A stretch of DNA of 64,000 bases from an uncultured Bacteroidales bacterium (GTDB taxonomy: Bacteria > Bacteroidota > Bacteroidia > Bacteroidales > F082): assembly GCA_947303085.1 (NCBI GenBank), contig CAMYXP010000003.1:62001-126000 (forward strand), in the 5' to 3' direction. Both the position numbers and the translations under genes were made by a program. The notes below the pieces were generated by a model that had not been told where the DNA came from, did not search any database, and saw nothing but the letters and a program-made list of their open reading frames with translations. The first letter of the stretch is position 1. Every line of letters starts with the position of its first letter. Below are positions 44,170 through 53,476 of the stretch, one piece after another.

Positions 44170-44715
44170 TTATTTGAAGTATCTGTTGTACAGTCCTTCA
44201 AATCCTTTGCCGTGACGTGCCTCGTCCTTCGCCATCTCATGCACTGTGTCGTGGATAGCGTCGAGGTTGCGTTCCTTTGCAATGCGTGCTATGCGCATCT
44301 TTTCCTCGCAGGCGCCGCATTCAGCCACCATACGTTTGTAGACGTTTGTCTTGGTGTCCCAAACCACCTCGCCAAGTAATTCAGCGAAACGTGAGCAGTG
44401 GTCTGCCTCTTCAAAAGCATAACGTCTGAAAGCCTCAGCAATCTCTGGGTATCCCTCACGATCGGCCTGACGGCTCATTGCCAGATACATACCGACCTCA
44501 GTGGCCTCTCCCATATACTGGGCATTTAAGTCTTTGATCATCTCATCGCCAGTGCCTTTGGCAATACCGACGACATGCTCGGTCACAAAGTTAAGGGCTG
44601 CACTCTCATCGAGGACCTTCCATTCAACAACCTGTTTGCACTGTGGGCATCTTTCAGGAGCTTCTTCTCCTTCATAAACGAAGCCGCAAATTGGACATAC
44701 GAATTTTTTCTTCAT
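44170..44715 (-). CDS. reverse rubrerythrin (NADH peroxidase type)
   Basis: A 181-residue peroxide-scavenging protein. The rubredoxin domain is at the N-terminus (CPIC and CPQC pairs within residues 7-26) and the ferritin-like diiron domain follows (about 40-180), with [32 protein letters not shown] and [17 protein letters not shown] carrying Glu and His ligands. The domain order is reversed from classical rubrerythrin, as in enzymes of anaerobes. This points to a strictly or mostly anaerobic host. Confidence 0.94.
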   Translation of the reverse strand: MKKKFVCPICGFVYEGEEAPERCPQCKQVVEWKVLDESAALNFVTEHVVGIAKGTGDEMIKDLNAQYMGEATEVGMYLAMSRQADREGYPEIAEAFRRYAFEEADHCSRFAELLGEVVWDTKTNVYKRMVAECGACEEKMRIARIAKERNLDAIHDTVHEMAKDEARHGKGFEGLYNRYFK

Positions 44716-44741
44716 GATATTTTATTTTTAGTTTAGAATAT

Positions 44742-44816
44742 TATTAGTCTTTAGTCTTTAGTTGTTAGTCTTTAGTTATTAGATTTTTCTAACGACTAAG
44801 GACTAACGACTAAAAA
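44742..44816. repeat. period-7 repeat forming a hairpin (TTAGTCT type)
   Basis: Units of the form TTAGTCT and TTAGTTG repeat on the left, and their complements (GACTAAG, GACTAAC) on the right, around an AGATTTTTCT centre. The whole can fold back between two co-directional genes. Confidence 0.6.
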
Positions 44817-44819
44817 CTT

Positions 44820-46241
44820 TTATTTCATTGCATGTTTATATCCTTGTATCTTATTCCAGTCTCCTCTAGTAAAATCAGGCATCTTCACCGGCATGCCATG
44901 ATTCTCAATTGAAGCCGCTGAAAGTTCTCCGATGCATGACCATTCTGCTGCATCGTAAACATCTTCATCAAGCGGTAAACCGTTATGCAAGCAGTAAATC
45001 AGGCGGTAATCCATGATGAAGTCCATACCGCCGTGACCGCCAACTTTCTTTGCAAGCTCCTCGATGTCTTTTGCGATAGGGTGGAGATATTCGGCCAAAA
45101 TCTTGTCGCGAACCTCTTTAGGAACAAATCCATGAACGTTGAGATGCTGACCTTCTTCAAGGAATCCTTCCGGAAGATTCTTTTCCATCAATGTGAAGCC
45201 TTCGACAGGATATTTGTTTGCAAAGCCTTCTGTACCGGTAAGCTGGAATAATCTATTGTATGGTCTATAAGTATAGACGTTGTGTTCAATCAATATTGTC
45301 TTGCCCTTTGTGGTCTGAATCATGGTGGTGGTCATGTCACCGTTAGCGAACTGGTCGGTACCCATCATCTTTTCAGCGATTTTCTTGCCGTTATACGATG
45401 GTGTGCTCATCGATACGAGATAATCCATCTTGTCGCCGCGGTGGATGTCCAAAACCTGACAGATTGGTCCGAGGCCGTGGGTGGCATATACGTCGCCAGA
45501 GTGTTTCTGGTTGTAGTCGAGACGCCAATTGCCCTGATACTCAGCCCAATACGGTTCCAGATTGTGGATGTAGGCGCCTTCGCCGTGAATCACCTCACCA
45601 AACATGCCGAGTTTAGCCATGTTCAATGCCGTCATCTCGAAGAAGTCGTAGGTGCAGTTTTCAAGCATCATGCAGTGCTTGCGGGTCTGTTCGGATACGT
45701 CAACCAACTTCCAGCAATCAGCTACTGATGTCGCCGCAGGCACTTCCACAGCTACGTGTTTGCCGTGCTGCATGGCATAAACAGCCATATCGACGTGTGT
45801 CTGCCAGTTCGTGCAGATGTAAACGAGGTCGATATCGTCGCGCTCACAGAGCTCTTTGTATGCCGTCGGGCCAACATATTCATCCGCGCGTGGCAGCCCA
45901 TTCGCTTCCAAAATGCCGCTTTGAACCTTTTCCACGTTCTCTGGAAGGAGGTCGCACAATGCCACAACCTCAACGCCGTCGATGAACGTCATGCGGTAAA
46001 CTGCGTCCGGACCGCGCATGCCTAATCCAATGAATCCGATGCGGACATTCTCGATAGGCTCGGCTGCAAATTCAAGCATAGTCGTCTGACCATCAACACG
46101 TTGCGGCTCGTCGAAGACGATGAAATTATCTTTAATCTGATAGTTTTTACCGTTGTTGCAATCGCTTTTGCAAGAAATCAAAGCGACGACAATCAATAAA
46201 ACCATCGCTGATAATGAGATAGTTAATCTAATGTTTTTCAT
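44820..46241 (-). CDS. GH109-like Gfo/Idh/MocA lipoprotein (alpha-N-acetylgalactosaminidase type)
   Basis: A 473-residue protein with a lipobox (VALISC). The Rossmann fold begins RIGFIGLGMRGPDAV, and later WQTHVDMAVYAMQHGKHVAV and HSGDVYATHGLGPICQVLDI are typical of GH109 enzymes, which use NAD to cleave alpha-GalNAc. Fixed lipoprotein position outside the cytoplasm is inferred from the lipobox. It is divergent from the NahK-like kinase gene, which fits use of the released GalNAc. Confidence 0.88.
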   Translation of the reverse strand: MKNIRLTISLSAMVLLIVVALISCKSDCNNGKNYQIKDNFIVFDEPQRVDGQTTMLEFAAEPIENVRIGFIGLGMRGPDAVYRMTFIDGVEVVALCDLLPENVEKVQSGILEANGLPRADEYVGPTAYKELCERDDIDLVYICTNWQTHVDMAVYAMQHGKHVAVEVPAATSVADCWKLVDVSEQTRKHCMMLENCTYDFFEMTALNMAKLGMFGEVIHGEGAYIHNLEPYWAEYQGNWRLDYNQKHSGDVYATHGLGPICQVLDIHRGDKMDYLVSMSTPSYNGKKIAEKMMGTDQFANGDMTTTMIQTTKGKTILIEHNVYTYRPYNRLFQLTGTEGFANKYPVEGFTLMEKNLPEGFLEEGQHLNVHGFVPKEVRDKILAEYLHPIAKDIEELAKKVGGHGGMDFIMDYRLIYCLHNGLPLDEDVYDAAEWSCIGELSAASIENHGMPVKMPDFTRGDWNKIQGYKHAMK

Positions 46242-46319
46242 AGTTAAGATTTGAAGTGTAAAAATACAAAATTTTTTCATACATACGATATTTATTTCTA
46301 TTTTTACAAAAAATTTATT

Positions 46320-47369
46320 ATGGATAACTTGATAGAAATAGTTTCAAAATTTGAAATCCACGAAAAAATAGCTGACGTGAAGCCAATGGGCGAGGGGCTT
46401 ATCAACGACACCTACAAGGTTTTTGTCGATGGCTGCGACAAGCCGAAATATGTTCTCCAGCGCATCAACAACGCCATTTTCCAGGATGTCGACATGCTCA
46501 TGGATAATATTAATAAGGTAACTGAACATATTCGGAAGAAAAACAAAAACACTCTTCAATTTATTTCTACAAAAGAAAACAAACTCTACCATTTTGATGG
46601 TGAAAAATATTGGCGTGTGATGGTTTTTGTCCCTGATTCGATTACATATCAAGCAGTTACGCCAGAATATTCATACATCGCAGGTAAGTCGTTCGGTGAG
46701 TTTGAGTCGCTATTGGCCGATTTAAAAGAGCCACTTGGCGAGATTATCCCTGATTTCCATAACATCGAGTTTCGTTTGAAACAACTGCGCGACGCTGTGG
46801 CGGAAGATAAGGCAGACCGCGTCAAAGAAGTGCAGTATTATCTCGACGAAATTTTCAAACGTGAAGAAAAAATGACTCTCGGCGAGCGGCTTTTCCGTGA
46901 GGGTAAACTGCCGAAACGTGTCTGCCATTGCGACACAAAAGTCAACAATATGCTTTTTGATAAGGAAGGTAATGTGCTGTGTATCATTGACTTGGATACA
47001 GTGATGCCGAGTTTTGTCTTCTCCGATTACGGCGATTTCTTAAGAACAGCGGCCAACACTGGTGCCGAAGACGACCCGAATATCGACAATATCGACTTCA
47101 ACATGGAGATTTTCAAGGCGTTTACCAAAGGTTACCTCGAAGGCACAAAAGATTTCCTTCTCCCTGTCGAGAAAGAAAACCTTCCATACGCCGCCATGCT
47201 GTTCCCCTACATGCAAACCGTCAGATTCTTAGCTGATTACATCAATGGCGACACTTATTATAAAATCAAATATCCCGAACACAACCTCGTCCGCACCAAG
47301 GCGCAATGGCGATTATTTGAAAAAGCTGAAGAAAAAGAGGAATTAATGAAGAAAAACATTGGCTATTAG
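46320..47369 (+). CDS. NahK-like N-acetylhexosamine 1-kinase
   Basis: A 349-residue kinase of the aminoglycoside phosphotransferase fold. It shows MGEGLINDTYKV (nucleotide loop), RVCHCDTKVNNMLF (catalytic loop) and CIIDLDTVMPSFVFSDYGDF (Mg-binding Asp), close to N-acetylhexosamine 1-kinases that phosphorylate GlcNAc or GalNAc at C1. The upstream neighbour is GH109, and the nucleotidyltransferase at 48780 could use its product. The last codons lie within a heptamer repeat. Confidence 0.85.
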   Translation: MDNLIEIVSKFEIHEKIADVKPMGEGLINDTYKVFVDGCDKPKYVLQRINNAIFQDVDMLMDNINKVTEHIRKKNKNTLQFISTKENKLYHFDGEKYWRVMVFVPDSITYQAVTPEYSYIAGKSFGEFESLLADLKEPLGEIIPDFHNIEFRLKQLRDAVAEDKADRVKEVQYYLDEIFKREEKMTLGERLFREGKLPKRVCHCDTKVNNMLFDKEGNVLCIIDLDTVMPSFVFSDYGDFLRTAANTGAEDDPNIDNIDFNMEIFKAFTKGYLEGTKDFLLPVEKENLPYAAMLFPYMQTVRFLADYINGDTYYKIKYPEHNLVRTKAQWRLFEKAEEKEELMKKNIGY

Positions 47370-47425
47370 CCGTTGGCCATTGGATTATAAATCCATGATA
47401 GCCCAAAGCCAATAGCCAACTGCCA
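47359..47425. repeat. period-7 repeat forming a hairpin (TTGGCTA type)
   Basis: TTGGCTATTAGCCGTTGGCC on the left is answered by AAGCCAATAGCCAACTGCC on the right, between the convergent kinase and MFS genes. The kinase stop codon is inside it. Confidence 0.6.
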
Positions 47426-47430
47426 AAGTA

Positions 47431-48720
47431 TTATTCCGTAGGAATATCTTTATTCACATTTTTATGCCCAAGCAACGCATAGTATAATATGTACGCTGCG
47501 CAGAACAATACCACGACGTAGCTCGTCATGTAGCTTCCTGTCCAGTCGGCGACCAAGCCCTGCAAGCCCACCATGATAGCGAAGCCGAACACCATCGTCA
47601 TGAAGATGCCCGACGCCATTGCTGTGTATTTACCGAGGCCTTCAGTGGCGAGGTTGAAGATGCTGCCCCACATCACCGAGGTGCAGAGACCGACAAGGAT
47701 GAAGGCGAAGATGCCTACCGGAACCTCAGCCCAGATGACAGCTGTGTTAGCCCAGTCGATGCCCGGAACGTTAACCATGAGATTGGTAGGAGCGAACATG
47801 CCGAACAACACAAGCACTATTGAAGCGATGGAAACCGTTGTCACCATTGCCTTCGACGACACTTTGCCACCGATGGCACCACCAACGAAACGTCCGATGA
47901 GCATCATCAGCCAGTAAACTGCCACGATGAGACCCACAATTGTTCCATTCATTCCGAAACCAGGTGTTGCCGCGTCTGGCGTTGCTGTCAGGTACTGCAT
48001 AATATAAGTAGGTGTTCCGACCTCAATGCCACCATAAAGGAAGATAGCGAGGATGCCGAGTTTGAAATGACGGAACGAGAAGGCGCTGTATTTGTCCTTC
48101 ACTTCCGATTTCACCTCGACAGGCTGTGCCGGCTCCTCAATCTTCGTGAAGAGAATCACGATGAATCCGATGACGAAGATGGCCAAGGCTATCATCAAAG
48201 CTGGGGTGGCATCGGAAATCTTAGCTTTTGTCGCTTCTCCGATGAGTGCGCCCATGATGATGTAGACCGCTACGGCTGCCGCTGAGTTAAATACTCCGCC
48301 AATCTGGATGAGCTGGTTGCCTTTGTTGCCGCCGCCTCCGAGAAGGTTAAGCATCGGGTTGACCACAGTGTTGAGCATGCACATGCAGAATCCTGCGATA
48401 AATGCACCGATGAGATACACACCGAAGCCTGCCCATCCTGATGCCCACTGCACCAAAATGCCAATGATACCTACTGCTAACGCTATCAGCGAGGTCTTTT
48501 TATAACCATATCTCTTGATGAGCATTCCCGAAGGGATTCCCATGATGAGATAAGCGATGAAGTTGCCGTAGTTTCCAATCTGCGAAAGGAAATTGCTGGC
48601 GCCGAACTGATTCTTGACAATGACCGCCATTGGCGAACAGAGGTTAGTCACGAACGCTATCATCGCGAACAGGGCTATCATCACTATGATGGCGCCCCAT
48701 TGTTTTGCTTTTTGTGCCAT
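47431..48720 (-). CDS. MFS sugar transporter
   Basis: A 429-residue inner-membrane protein with about 12 hydrophobic segments. The motif between helices 2 and 3 is GIPSGMLIKRYGYKKTSL, and a second related motif is in the second half. It belongs to the FucP/GlcP-like or hexose-type branch of MFS in Bacteroidota. Its place behind galK and the nucleotidyltransferase suggests uptake of galactose or N-acetylhexosamine, but the substrate is not proven. Confidence 0.86.
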   Translation of the reverse strand: MAQKAKQWGAIIVMIALFAMIAFVTNLCSPMAVIVKNQFGASNFLSQIGNYGNFIAYLIMGIPSGMLIKRYGYKKTSLIALAVGIIGILVQWASGWAGFGVYLIGAFIAGFCMCMLNTVVNPMLNLLGGGGNKGNQLIQIGGVFNSAAAVAVYIIMGALIGEATKAKISDATPALMIALAIFVIGFIVILFTKIEEPAQPVEVKSEVKDKYSAFSFRHFKLGILAIFLYGGIEVGTPTYIMQYLTATPDAATPGFGMNGTIVGLIVAVYWLMMLIGRFVGGAIGGKVSSKAMVTTVSIASIVLVLFGMFAPTNLMVNVPGIDWANTAVIWAEVPVGIFAFILVGLCTSVMWGSIFNLATEGLGKYTAMASGIFMTMVFGFAIMVGLQGLVADWTGSYMTSYVVVLFCAAYILYYALLGHKNVNKDIPTE

Positions 48721-48757
48721 ATTTCTATTTTTTATTAAATTCTAAATTCACGTCCCG

Positions 48758-48784
48758 TACGGACAAGGCAGCCTTGTCCCTACC
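48758..48784. repeat. GGACAAGGC palindrome
   Basis: GGACAAGGC (48761-48769), one base, GCCTTGTCC (48771-48779) lies between the MFS and nucleotidyltransferase genes. Its right end overlaps the nucleotidyltransferase stop codon. Confidence 0.6.
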
Positions 48785-49679
48785 AAAGATTTTTCGGATA
48801 CACGCCCTTATCAATCAAATTCTGAATCTTCTTCACCACATCCGGCTTATCCTCTTTGTATGTCACGCCAAACCAAACGGCATCGCTCGATAACACTTTC
48901 AGTTTCGCCTTCTTGTCGTTGATCAAATTATTGACCATCAATGGGATGTAGAACTCAGCTTTGATGTTGGTCTGTGCCGGACCGTCCAAGAACGTCTTGA
49001 ATCCGTCTTCGAGATAACCCAGGAAATCTGGTGTAAAACCGAAGAAATTCATCGAGACCAAGGTGTCGAGTGGGAGAGGATGCTCGCCTGTTTCGTCAGT
49101 GTAGGCTGCACCTTCCGCTGTTTTGGCGATGGATGTGCGCTCCACGATTGTCTGCAAATAGTTGCATCTGTTGCTTGTGCAAACGCCTCTTGACACTGTG
49201 CCGAAATCCGACAAAGTGTTCTGGAGTTTATAGGCTACCATTGAATATGCGCCTTTCTTGCCTTCGCACTCCACAAGGTATTTAGCCATCACCTCGAATG
49301 CCTCTTTGCCATAGAAATCGTCGGCGTTGATAACTGCGAATGGTTCCTTGATGACGTTGGCTGCCATCAGCACGGCATGACCTGTTCCCCAAGGTTTTAC
49401 ACGGCCTTCAGGCACTGTGTAACCCTTCGGCAAGCACTCAAGTCCTTGATACACATACTCAACCGGAATTCCGAACTTCGCGCTGCTGTTCACTTTCTCA
49501 AACGCTTCCGCGAAGTCTTTACGAATCACAAACACGACTTTTCCGAATCCTGCGCGCTTTGCGTCATAAATCGAATAATCCAAAATCGCTTCATTGTTTG
49601 GACCTACACCGTCCATCTGCTTCAGGGCTCCATATCGTGAACCCATTCCAGCTGCTAAAACTAATAATGTTGGCTTCAT
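48780..49679 (-). CDS. sugar-1-phosphate nucleotidyltransferase
   Basis: A 299-residue enzyme with the NTP transferase signature LVLAAGMGSRYGALKQMDGV, then KPWGTGHAVLMAAN and AVINADDFYG with the metal-binding Asp. It probably joins a sugar-1-phosphate to a nucleotide. Next to NahK-like and GalK enzymes, UDP-GalNAc, UDP-GlcNAc or UDP-galactose synthesis is likely. The start was set at the ATG just before the signature; the longer frame would begin in the palindrome. Confidence 0.84.
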   Translation of the reverse strand: MKPTLLVLAAGMGSRYGALKQMDGVGPNNEAILDYSIYDAKRAGFGKVVFVIRKDFAEAFEKVNSSAKFGIPVEYVYQGLECLPKGYTVPEGRVKPWGTGHAVLMAANVIKEPFAVINADDFYGKEAFEVMAKYLVECEGKKGAYSMVAYKLQNTLSDFGTVSRGVCTSNRCNYLQTIVERTSIAKTAEGAAYTDETGEHPLPLDTLVSMNFFGFTPDFLGYLEDGFKTFLDGPAQTNIKAEFYIPLMVNNLINDKKAKLKVLSSDAVWFGVTYKEDKPDVVKKIQNLIDKGVYPKNLW

Positions 49680-49711
49680 TTTTATAACTTTTAATAATTT
49701 TTTCATCTCAC

Positions 49712-49745
49712 CCAGTATGCGCAACGCATGCGTTGCGCATACTGG
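49712..49745. repeat. perfect 34-bp palindrome
   Basis: CCAGTATGCGCAACGCA is followed by its exact complement, giving a self-complementary 34-base site 2 bases past the galK stop. There is no T run on the galK strand, so a simple terminator role is not clear. Confidence 0.75.
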
Positions 49746-49747
49746 CT

Positions 49748-50896
49748 TCATTCTATGCGACGTGCCCCATCAGAAATGATGACATCATACACTTTCGGCT
49801 CATGCCCGAATCTCTTATTAAACTTCTCTTTCGCTGTTGCTATAAACTTATCATAAAGTTCTTCTTTGACAAGGTTTATCGTGCATCCGCCGAAGCCACC
49901 GCCCATCACTCTCGAACCCGTCACACCGCATTCCTTTGCGATGTCGTTCAGGAAATCGAGCTCGTCACAGCTGACTTCATACTCCTTGCTCATGCCGTAA
50001 TGAGTGCCGTACATGCGGTCGCCGACAGTCTCGTAATCGCCTTTTTCAAGTGCGTCGCAGACGTCTAAAACACGCTGTTTTTCTCCTATAACGTACTTTG
50101 CTCTCATGTAATCTTCCTGCGAAATCTCGTTTTTAATTTCTTCAAGTAAATTCGAGGTAGCGTCACTTAAATAATTGATTCCTTTGTGATTGCGTTTTAT
50201 GTGATTGCATGCGTTTTCGCACGACTCACGGCGTTTGTTGTAGGCCGACGACGCCAGCTCGTGCTTCACCACGGTGTCGAGCAGAACCACCTTATATCTT
50301 TTCGGGTCGAACGGGAAATACTCAAATTCCATGGTGGCGCAGTTGAGTCGCATCAAGTGGCCTTTCTTGCCGAAGATGGATGCGAACTGATCCATGATGC
50401 CGCACTTCACTCCGCAGTAGTTGTGTTCGGTCGACTGCCCGATGCGTGCCAACTCAAACTTGTCGATACCTAAATCATAGATATCGTTCAAGGCGAAAGC
50501 AAAGGTGCTTTCCAATGCCGCTGACGACGACATTCCTGCTCCAAGCGGCACGTCGCCGGCAAACACGGTGTCGAAGCCCTTTGGCTCAAAACCGCGTTTC
50601 TGCATCTCCCTCACAACTCCGAAGATGTATCTCGCCCAAGCTTCTTTCGGCGCGTCTTCCTCACGCATGCCAAACTCGCTCATAGCTTGATAATCAATGG
50701 AAAAGGCTCTGATTTTGTCAGTTCTATTGGGGTTTATCGCCGCATAAATACCTTTGTCGATGGCTCCTGGAAACACAAAGCCTCCGTTGTAGTCGGTGTG
50801 CTCACCAATCAAATTGATGCGACCTGGTGAGGTGTAAATACGTAACTCGTTGCCAAACAACGTGTTAAATATACTTTTTATCAGGTTGATATCCAT
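49748..50896 (-). CDS. galK: galactokinase
   Basis: A 382-residue GHMP kinase that makes galactose-1-phosphate. The galactokinase signature is GRINLIGEHTDYNGGFVFPG, and the ATP-binding loop is PLGAGMSSSAALE. The late segment GSRVMGGGFGGCTINLV is conserved. It starts one base after the stop of the T9SS surface protein gene, so it may be read from that transcript. Confidence 0.96.
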   Translation of the reverse strand: MDINLIKSIFNTLFGNELRIYTSPGRINLIGEHTDYNGGFVFPGAIDKGIYAAINPNRTDKIRAFSIDYQAMSEFGMREEDAPKEAWARYIFGVVREMQKRGFEPKGFDTVFAGDVPLGAGMSSSAALESTFAFALNDIYDLGIDKFELARIGQSTEHNYCGVKCGIMDQFASIFGKKGHLMRLNCATMEFEYFPFDPKRYKVVLLDTVVKHELASSAYNKRRESCENACNHIKRNHKGINYLSDATSNLLEEIKNEISQEDYMRAKYVIGEKQRVLDVCDALEKGDYETVGDRMYGTHYGMSKEYEVSCDELDFLNDIAKECGVTGSRVMGGGFGGCTINLVKEELYDKFIATAKEKFNKRFGHEPKVYDVIISDGARRIE

Positions 50897-50897
50897 C

Positions 50898-53378
50898 TTA
50901 TTTCTTGATTATAGTTTGAATGTTCTTTTCGTTTTTACCAAGAATCTCAATGAGATACATTCCTGATTCGAGATCTGAAAGGTCGATGACGGCTTCCTTG
51001 TTATTGATAACCATATCCTTCACCTTTACAGAAAGAATGTTGTAGATGTTAATGTGCTCAATTTCTTCTTCTGCATTGATTGTCAATAAGTTATCAACAG
51101 GATTTGGATAAATCTTGGTCTCCAGATTTGTCATCTCATTAACCGAAGAAATAGTATCTGTTACAACGACTTTAACATTGTCGATGAACCACGAATATGT
51201 CAAAATATCGCTGCCGTTGTTGTGCGCGCGCCATCTCAGTCTGATGTTTTGTCCTTGATATGCTGACAAATCGAGGTGGACTGGCTCTTGGAACTGGTTG
51301 ACCCATTCCGGTTGTTCAACGGCATCCCAAAGTGTGGTCCATGTGCCTGTATTGGTGTTCAAAACATCCACTTTATAATGGTCTTGGTAATCCGGAATAC
51401 CATATTGGCAGAATGTCTCAAATGTGAGTGATGTCGGGCGGTCGATTGCCATAAGTGGTGTTACGAGAGCCTCGTCCTGTGGTCCCCATTCCTCCGACTC
51501 ATCCCATTCAACGCCTGCCATTCTCTCGCCTTGCGGAGGTACAACATAGTATTCGTCACCGAAATAGTTGGTGGCGTATTCCGCTCTGAATCTGTACCAG
51601 CTGAACCAACTCATGTTGAGTGATTGTATCGACCAGCCCTCTGGAGGGAACTGCTCGTCCTCAAAGCCTTCGAGAAGGATAGGAGCCTGCCAGTCCCAAT
51701 GCAATTGATACGGGTCGGAATCTGCAGTGTGACCCAGCTCGTCAGCCAAATGGAAAACGATGTTGGCAGTGGTGTGGTTCGGCTGTGCCGGTAATGTGGC
51801 TGTGAAGTCGTAATTCGATTTTGCTGTTTTGTTTAATGTGATGTCATGCGACTGACCATTGATGGTGTATGTGGCCTGCATCTGGTTCGGCACCCCTGAC
51901 TCGTCGTAAACTCTCAAAGTGATGTCCATCGACGTGTCGGCCCATGTCTGGGCGCCTTTCAGCGATACCACTGTAGGCGGGTCGTTGTCGACAGAAGTTG
52001 AGTTGATGTAGATGTCGTCAATGCAGAGGTTCCAGCCATAGCCGCTCACTGCCTCGAAGATCACAAAACCGTAGCCTTCCGGACTGTCGAAAGTGTAGTT
52101 GTATTCGTACCAGTCGCTGACTTCGCCCACAACAGGCTCGAGCATGGTGTTGCGGTGCACTGTGCCGAGCAAGGTGCCGTCGTTGATGTCGGTGGTCGGG
52201 GAGTAGTACACATTGATTCTGTCCGGACCCATGATGTTATTGTTGAAGTTACGGAAAATCCAGTAACGAACGGTGTTGTCGGTGGCGCTGAGCTGCATCT
52301 TCGGTGAAACCAAATTGCATGAGCTTCCTGCAGGGCTTGTGTAGCAGTAGAAACGTGCCATGGCTGCACTCTCGTCGTGTGGCAGGCAGTTCGGCCAGTC
52401 GTTGGATGTCTTGCGCTCATAGACATAATTGCCGTTGGTAGCAACGTTCAGCCATCCTGTTGGAGGGAATGTGGTGCTTTCAAAGCCTTCCATCAATGGG
52501 AATGTGTTGAAAGGCTGTATAGCAGTGATGGTGTAGTCGGCCGACTGTGCAGGGGCTGAATGTGATGATGTCACGTTGAAAGTGGCATGCAGCTCCTGGT
52601 TGTTGGTCAGGTTCATCGGCAATGTCGCTTTTGCAACCAACTCGACAGATGTGTTGTAAGTCAAGCTGACCTGCGTCACTGGCGAACCGTTTTGATAAAA
52701 CTCCATCGGTAATGAGCAGGTGTTGGCAAATTGGTATGTATCCTGCTGCTCTCCAGTGTTGCTGAGGAGGAAACGAAGATATACCGACTCACCGAAATAT
52801 GCCGTGGTGTCGGTTGTAAGTTGTTCGATATTGAAATTGTATTGTGACGTATGTTCTATAACGACATCGTCAATCGACAGATACCAAGGCATGTTGGTGG
52901 CTGTGCTGTGGAAGCCTACGTAGAAGTTTCCTGTGCTTGTGGCTTGAAACACCGCCGAAGCTTGTTGATATTGCTCGTTATCAACGATAAATTGCGGCAC
53001 AACAGTGACTGTCATGTTCGCAGGGTTGGCGCTTGAACCTGCCTTGACCTCGAGGTTGAAGTGGTCGACGTGCCATGTTGAATACCAAAATGAAACACGA
53101 TAGTATTCGCCTGCTGTCACACTGATTTCTTTATAAGTCCAGACATCAGTGTTGTAAGTGGCATACATGTACCAATCGCCGGTGTGTGGCTTTCTTCCGC
53201 GTGCCTCGTTGTCGTCAGGAATGGTGATGCCGGCTTTCCAGCCGTTGTCGCTGCAAATCCAGCCAACTGGCGTTTCGCCTACGGTGTTGCCTGTCTCAAA
53301 TCCTTCATTCACAATAACTTGTGCAAAAGCCATCGTGCTGATAATCAATGCTAAAAGTGTCAAGTAAAGCTTTTTCAT
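50898..53378 (-). CDS. large T9SS surface protein with choice-of-anchor J domains
   Basis: An 826-residue secreted protein. Signal peptide (about 1-19), then three jelly-roll-like choice-of-anchor domains, seen in repeats of EGFETG, EGFESTTFPPTGW and EGFEDEQFPPEGW, each with an aromatic and Asp-rich follow-up such as SIDDVVIE, CIDDIYIN and FIDNVKVVV. The tail (TKIYPNPVDNLLTIN, then SGMYLIEILG) is a T9SS type A sorting domain. It may bind glycans or act as an adhesin; no catalytic motif is seen. Its -7 box is at 53422-53429. Confidence 0.88.
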   Translation of the reverse strand: MKKLYLTLLALIISTMAFAQVIVNEGFETGNTVGETPVGWICSDNGWKAGITIPDDNEARGRKPHTGDWYMYATYNTDVWTYKEISVTAGEYYRVSFWYSTWHVDHFNLEVKAGSSANPANMTVTVVPQFIVDNEQYQQASAVFQATSTGNFYVGFHSTATNMPWYLSIDDVVIEHTSQYNFNIEQLTTDTTAYFGESVYLRFLLSNTGEQQDTYQFANTCSLPMEFYQNGSPVTQVSLTYNTSVELVAKATLPMNLTNNQELHATFNVTSSHSAPAQSADYTITAIQPFNTFPLMEGFESTTFPPTGWLNVATNGNYVYERKTSNDWPNCLPHDESAAMARFYCYTSPAGSSCNLVSPKMQLSATDNTVRYWIFRNFNNNIMGPDRINVYYSPTTDINDGTLLGTVHRNTMLEPVVGEVSDWYEYNYTFDSPEGYGFVIFEAVSGYGWNLCIDDIYINSTSVDNDPPTVVSLKGAQTWADTSMDITLRVYDESGVPNQMQATYTINGQSHDITLNKTAKSNYDFTATLPAQPNHTTANIVFHLADELGHTADSDPYQLHWDWQAPILLEGFEDEQFPPEGWSIQSLNMSWFSWYRFRAEYATNYFGDEYYVVPPQGERMAGVEWDESEEWGPQDEALVTPLMAIDRPTSLTFETFCQYGIPDYQDHYKVDVLNTNTGTWTTLWDAVEQPEWVNQFQEPVHLDLSAYQGQNIRLRWRAHNNGSDILTYSWFIDNVKVVVTDTISSVNEMTNLETKIYPNPVDNLLTINAEEEIEHINIYNILSVKVKDMVINNKEAVIDLSDLESGMYLIEILGKNEKNIQTIIKK

Positions 53379-53421
53379 TTCTATAATTTGTTAAGATTAA
53401 ATCCATAATTATTTTAACCTA

Positions 53422-53429
53422 CAAAAATA
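53422..53429 (-). promoter_or_regulatory. -7 promoter box of the T9SS surface protein-galK operon
   Basis: Reads TATTTTTG on the complement, 43 bases upstream of the start codon. Confidence 0.6.
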
Positions 53430-53463
53430 GAAATGTATTTTCAAAAAAACAAGAAAAAATTTG

Positions 53464-53471
53464 TATTTTTG
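53464..53471 (+). promoter_or_regulatory. -7 promoter box of the GH29 gene
   Basis: TATTTTTG with only 5 bases between its last G and the ATG at 53477. The transcript may start at or very near the start codon. Confidence 0.6.
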
Positions 53472-53476
53472 CAATC

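Noticed and set aside
44742..44816. possible CRISPR-like repeat array
   Set aside because: The units are 7 bases with no spacers; the same holds for the other heptamer arrays. No cas gene is seen.
49680..49751. longer start for the nucleotidyltransferase
   Set aside because: The extra 24 codons come from the perfect palindrome and lie before the conserved start LVLAAGMGSR; the internal ATG is the better choice.
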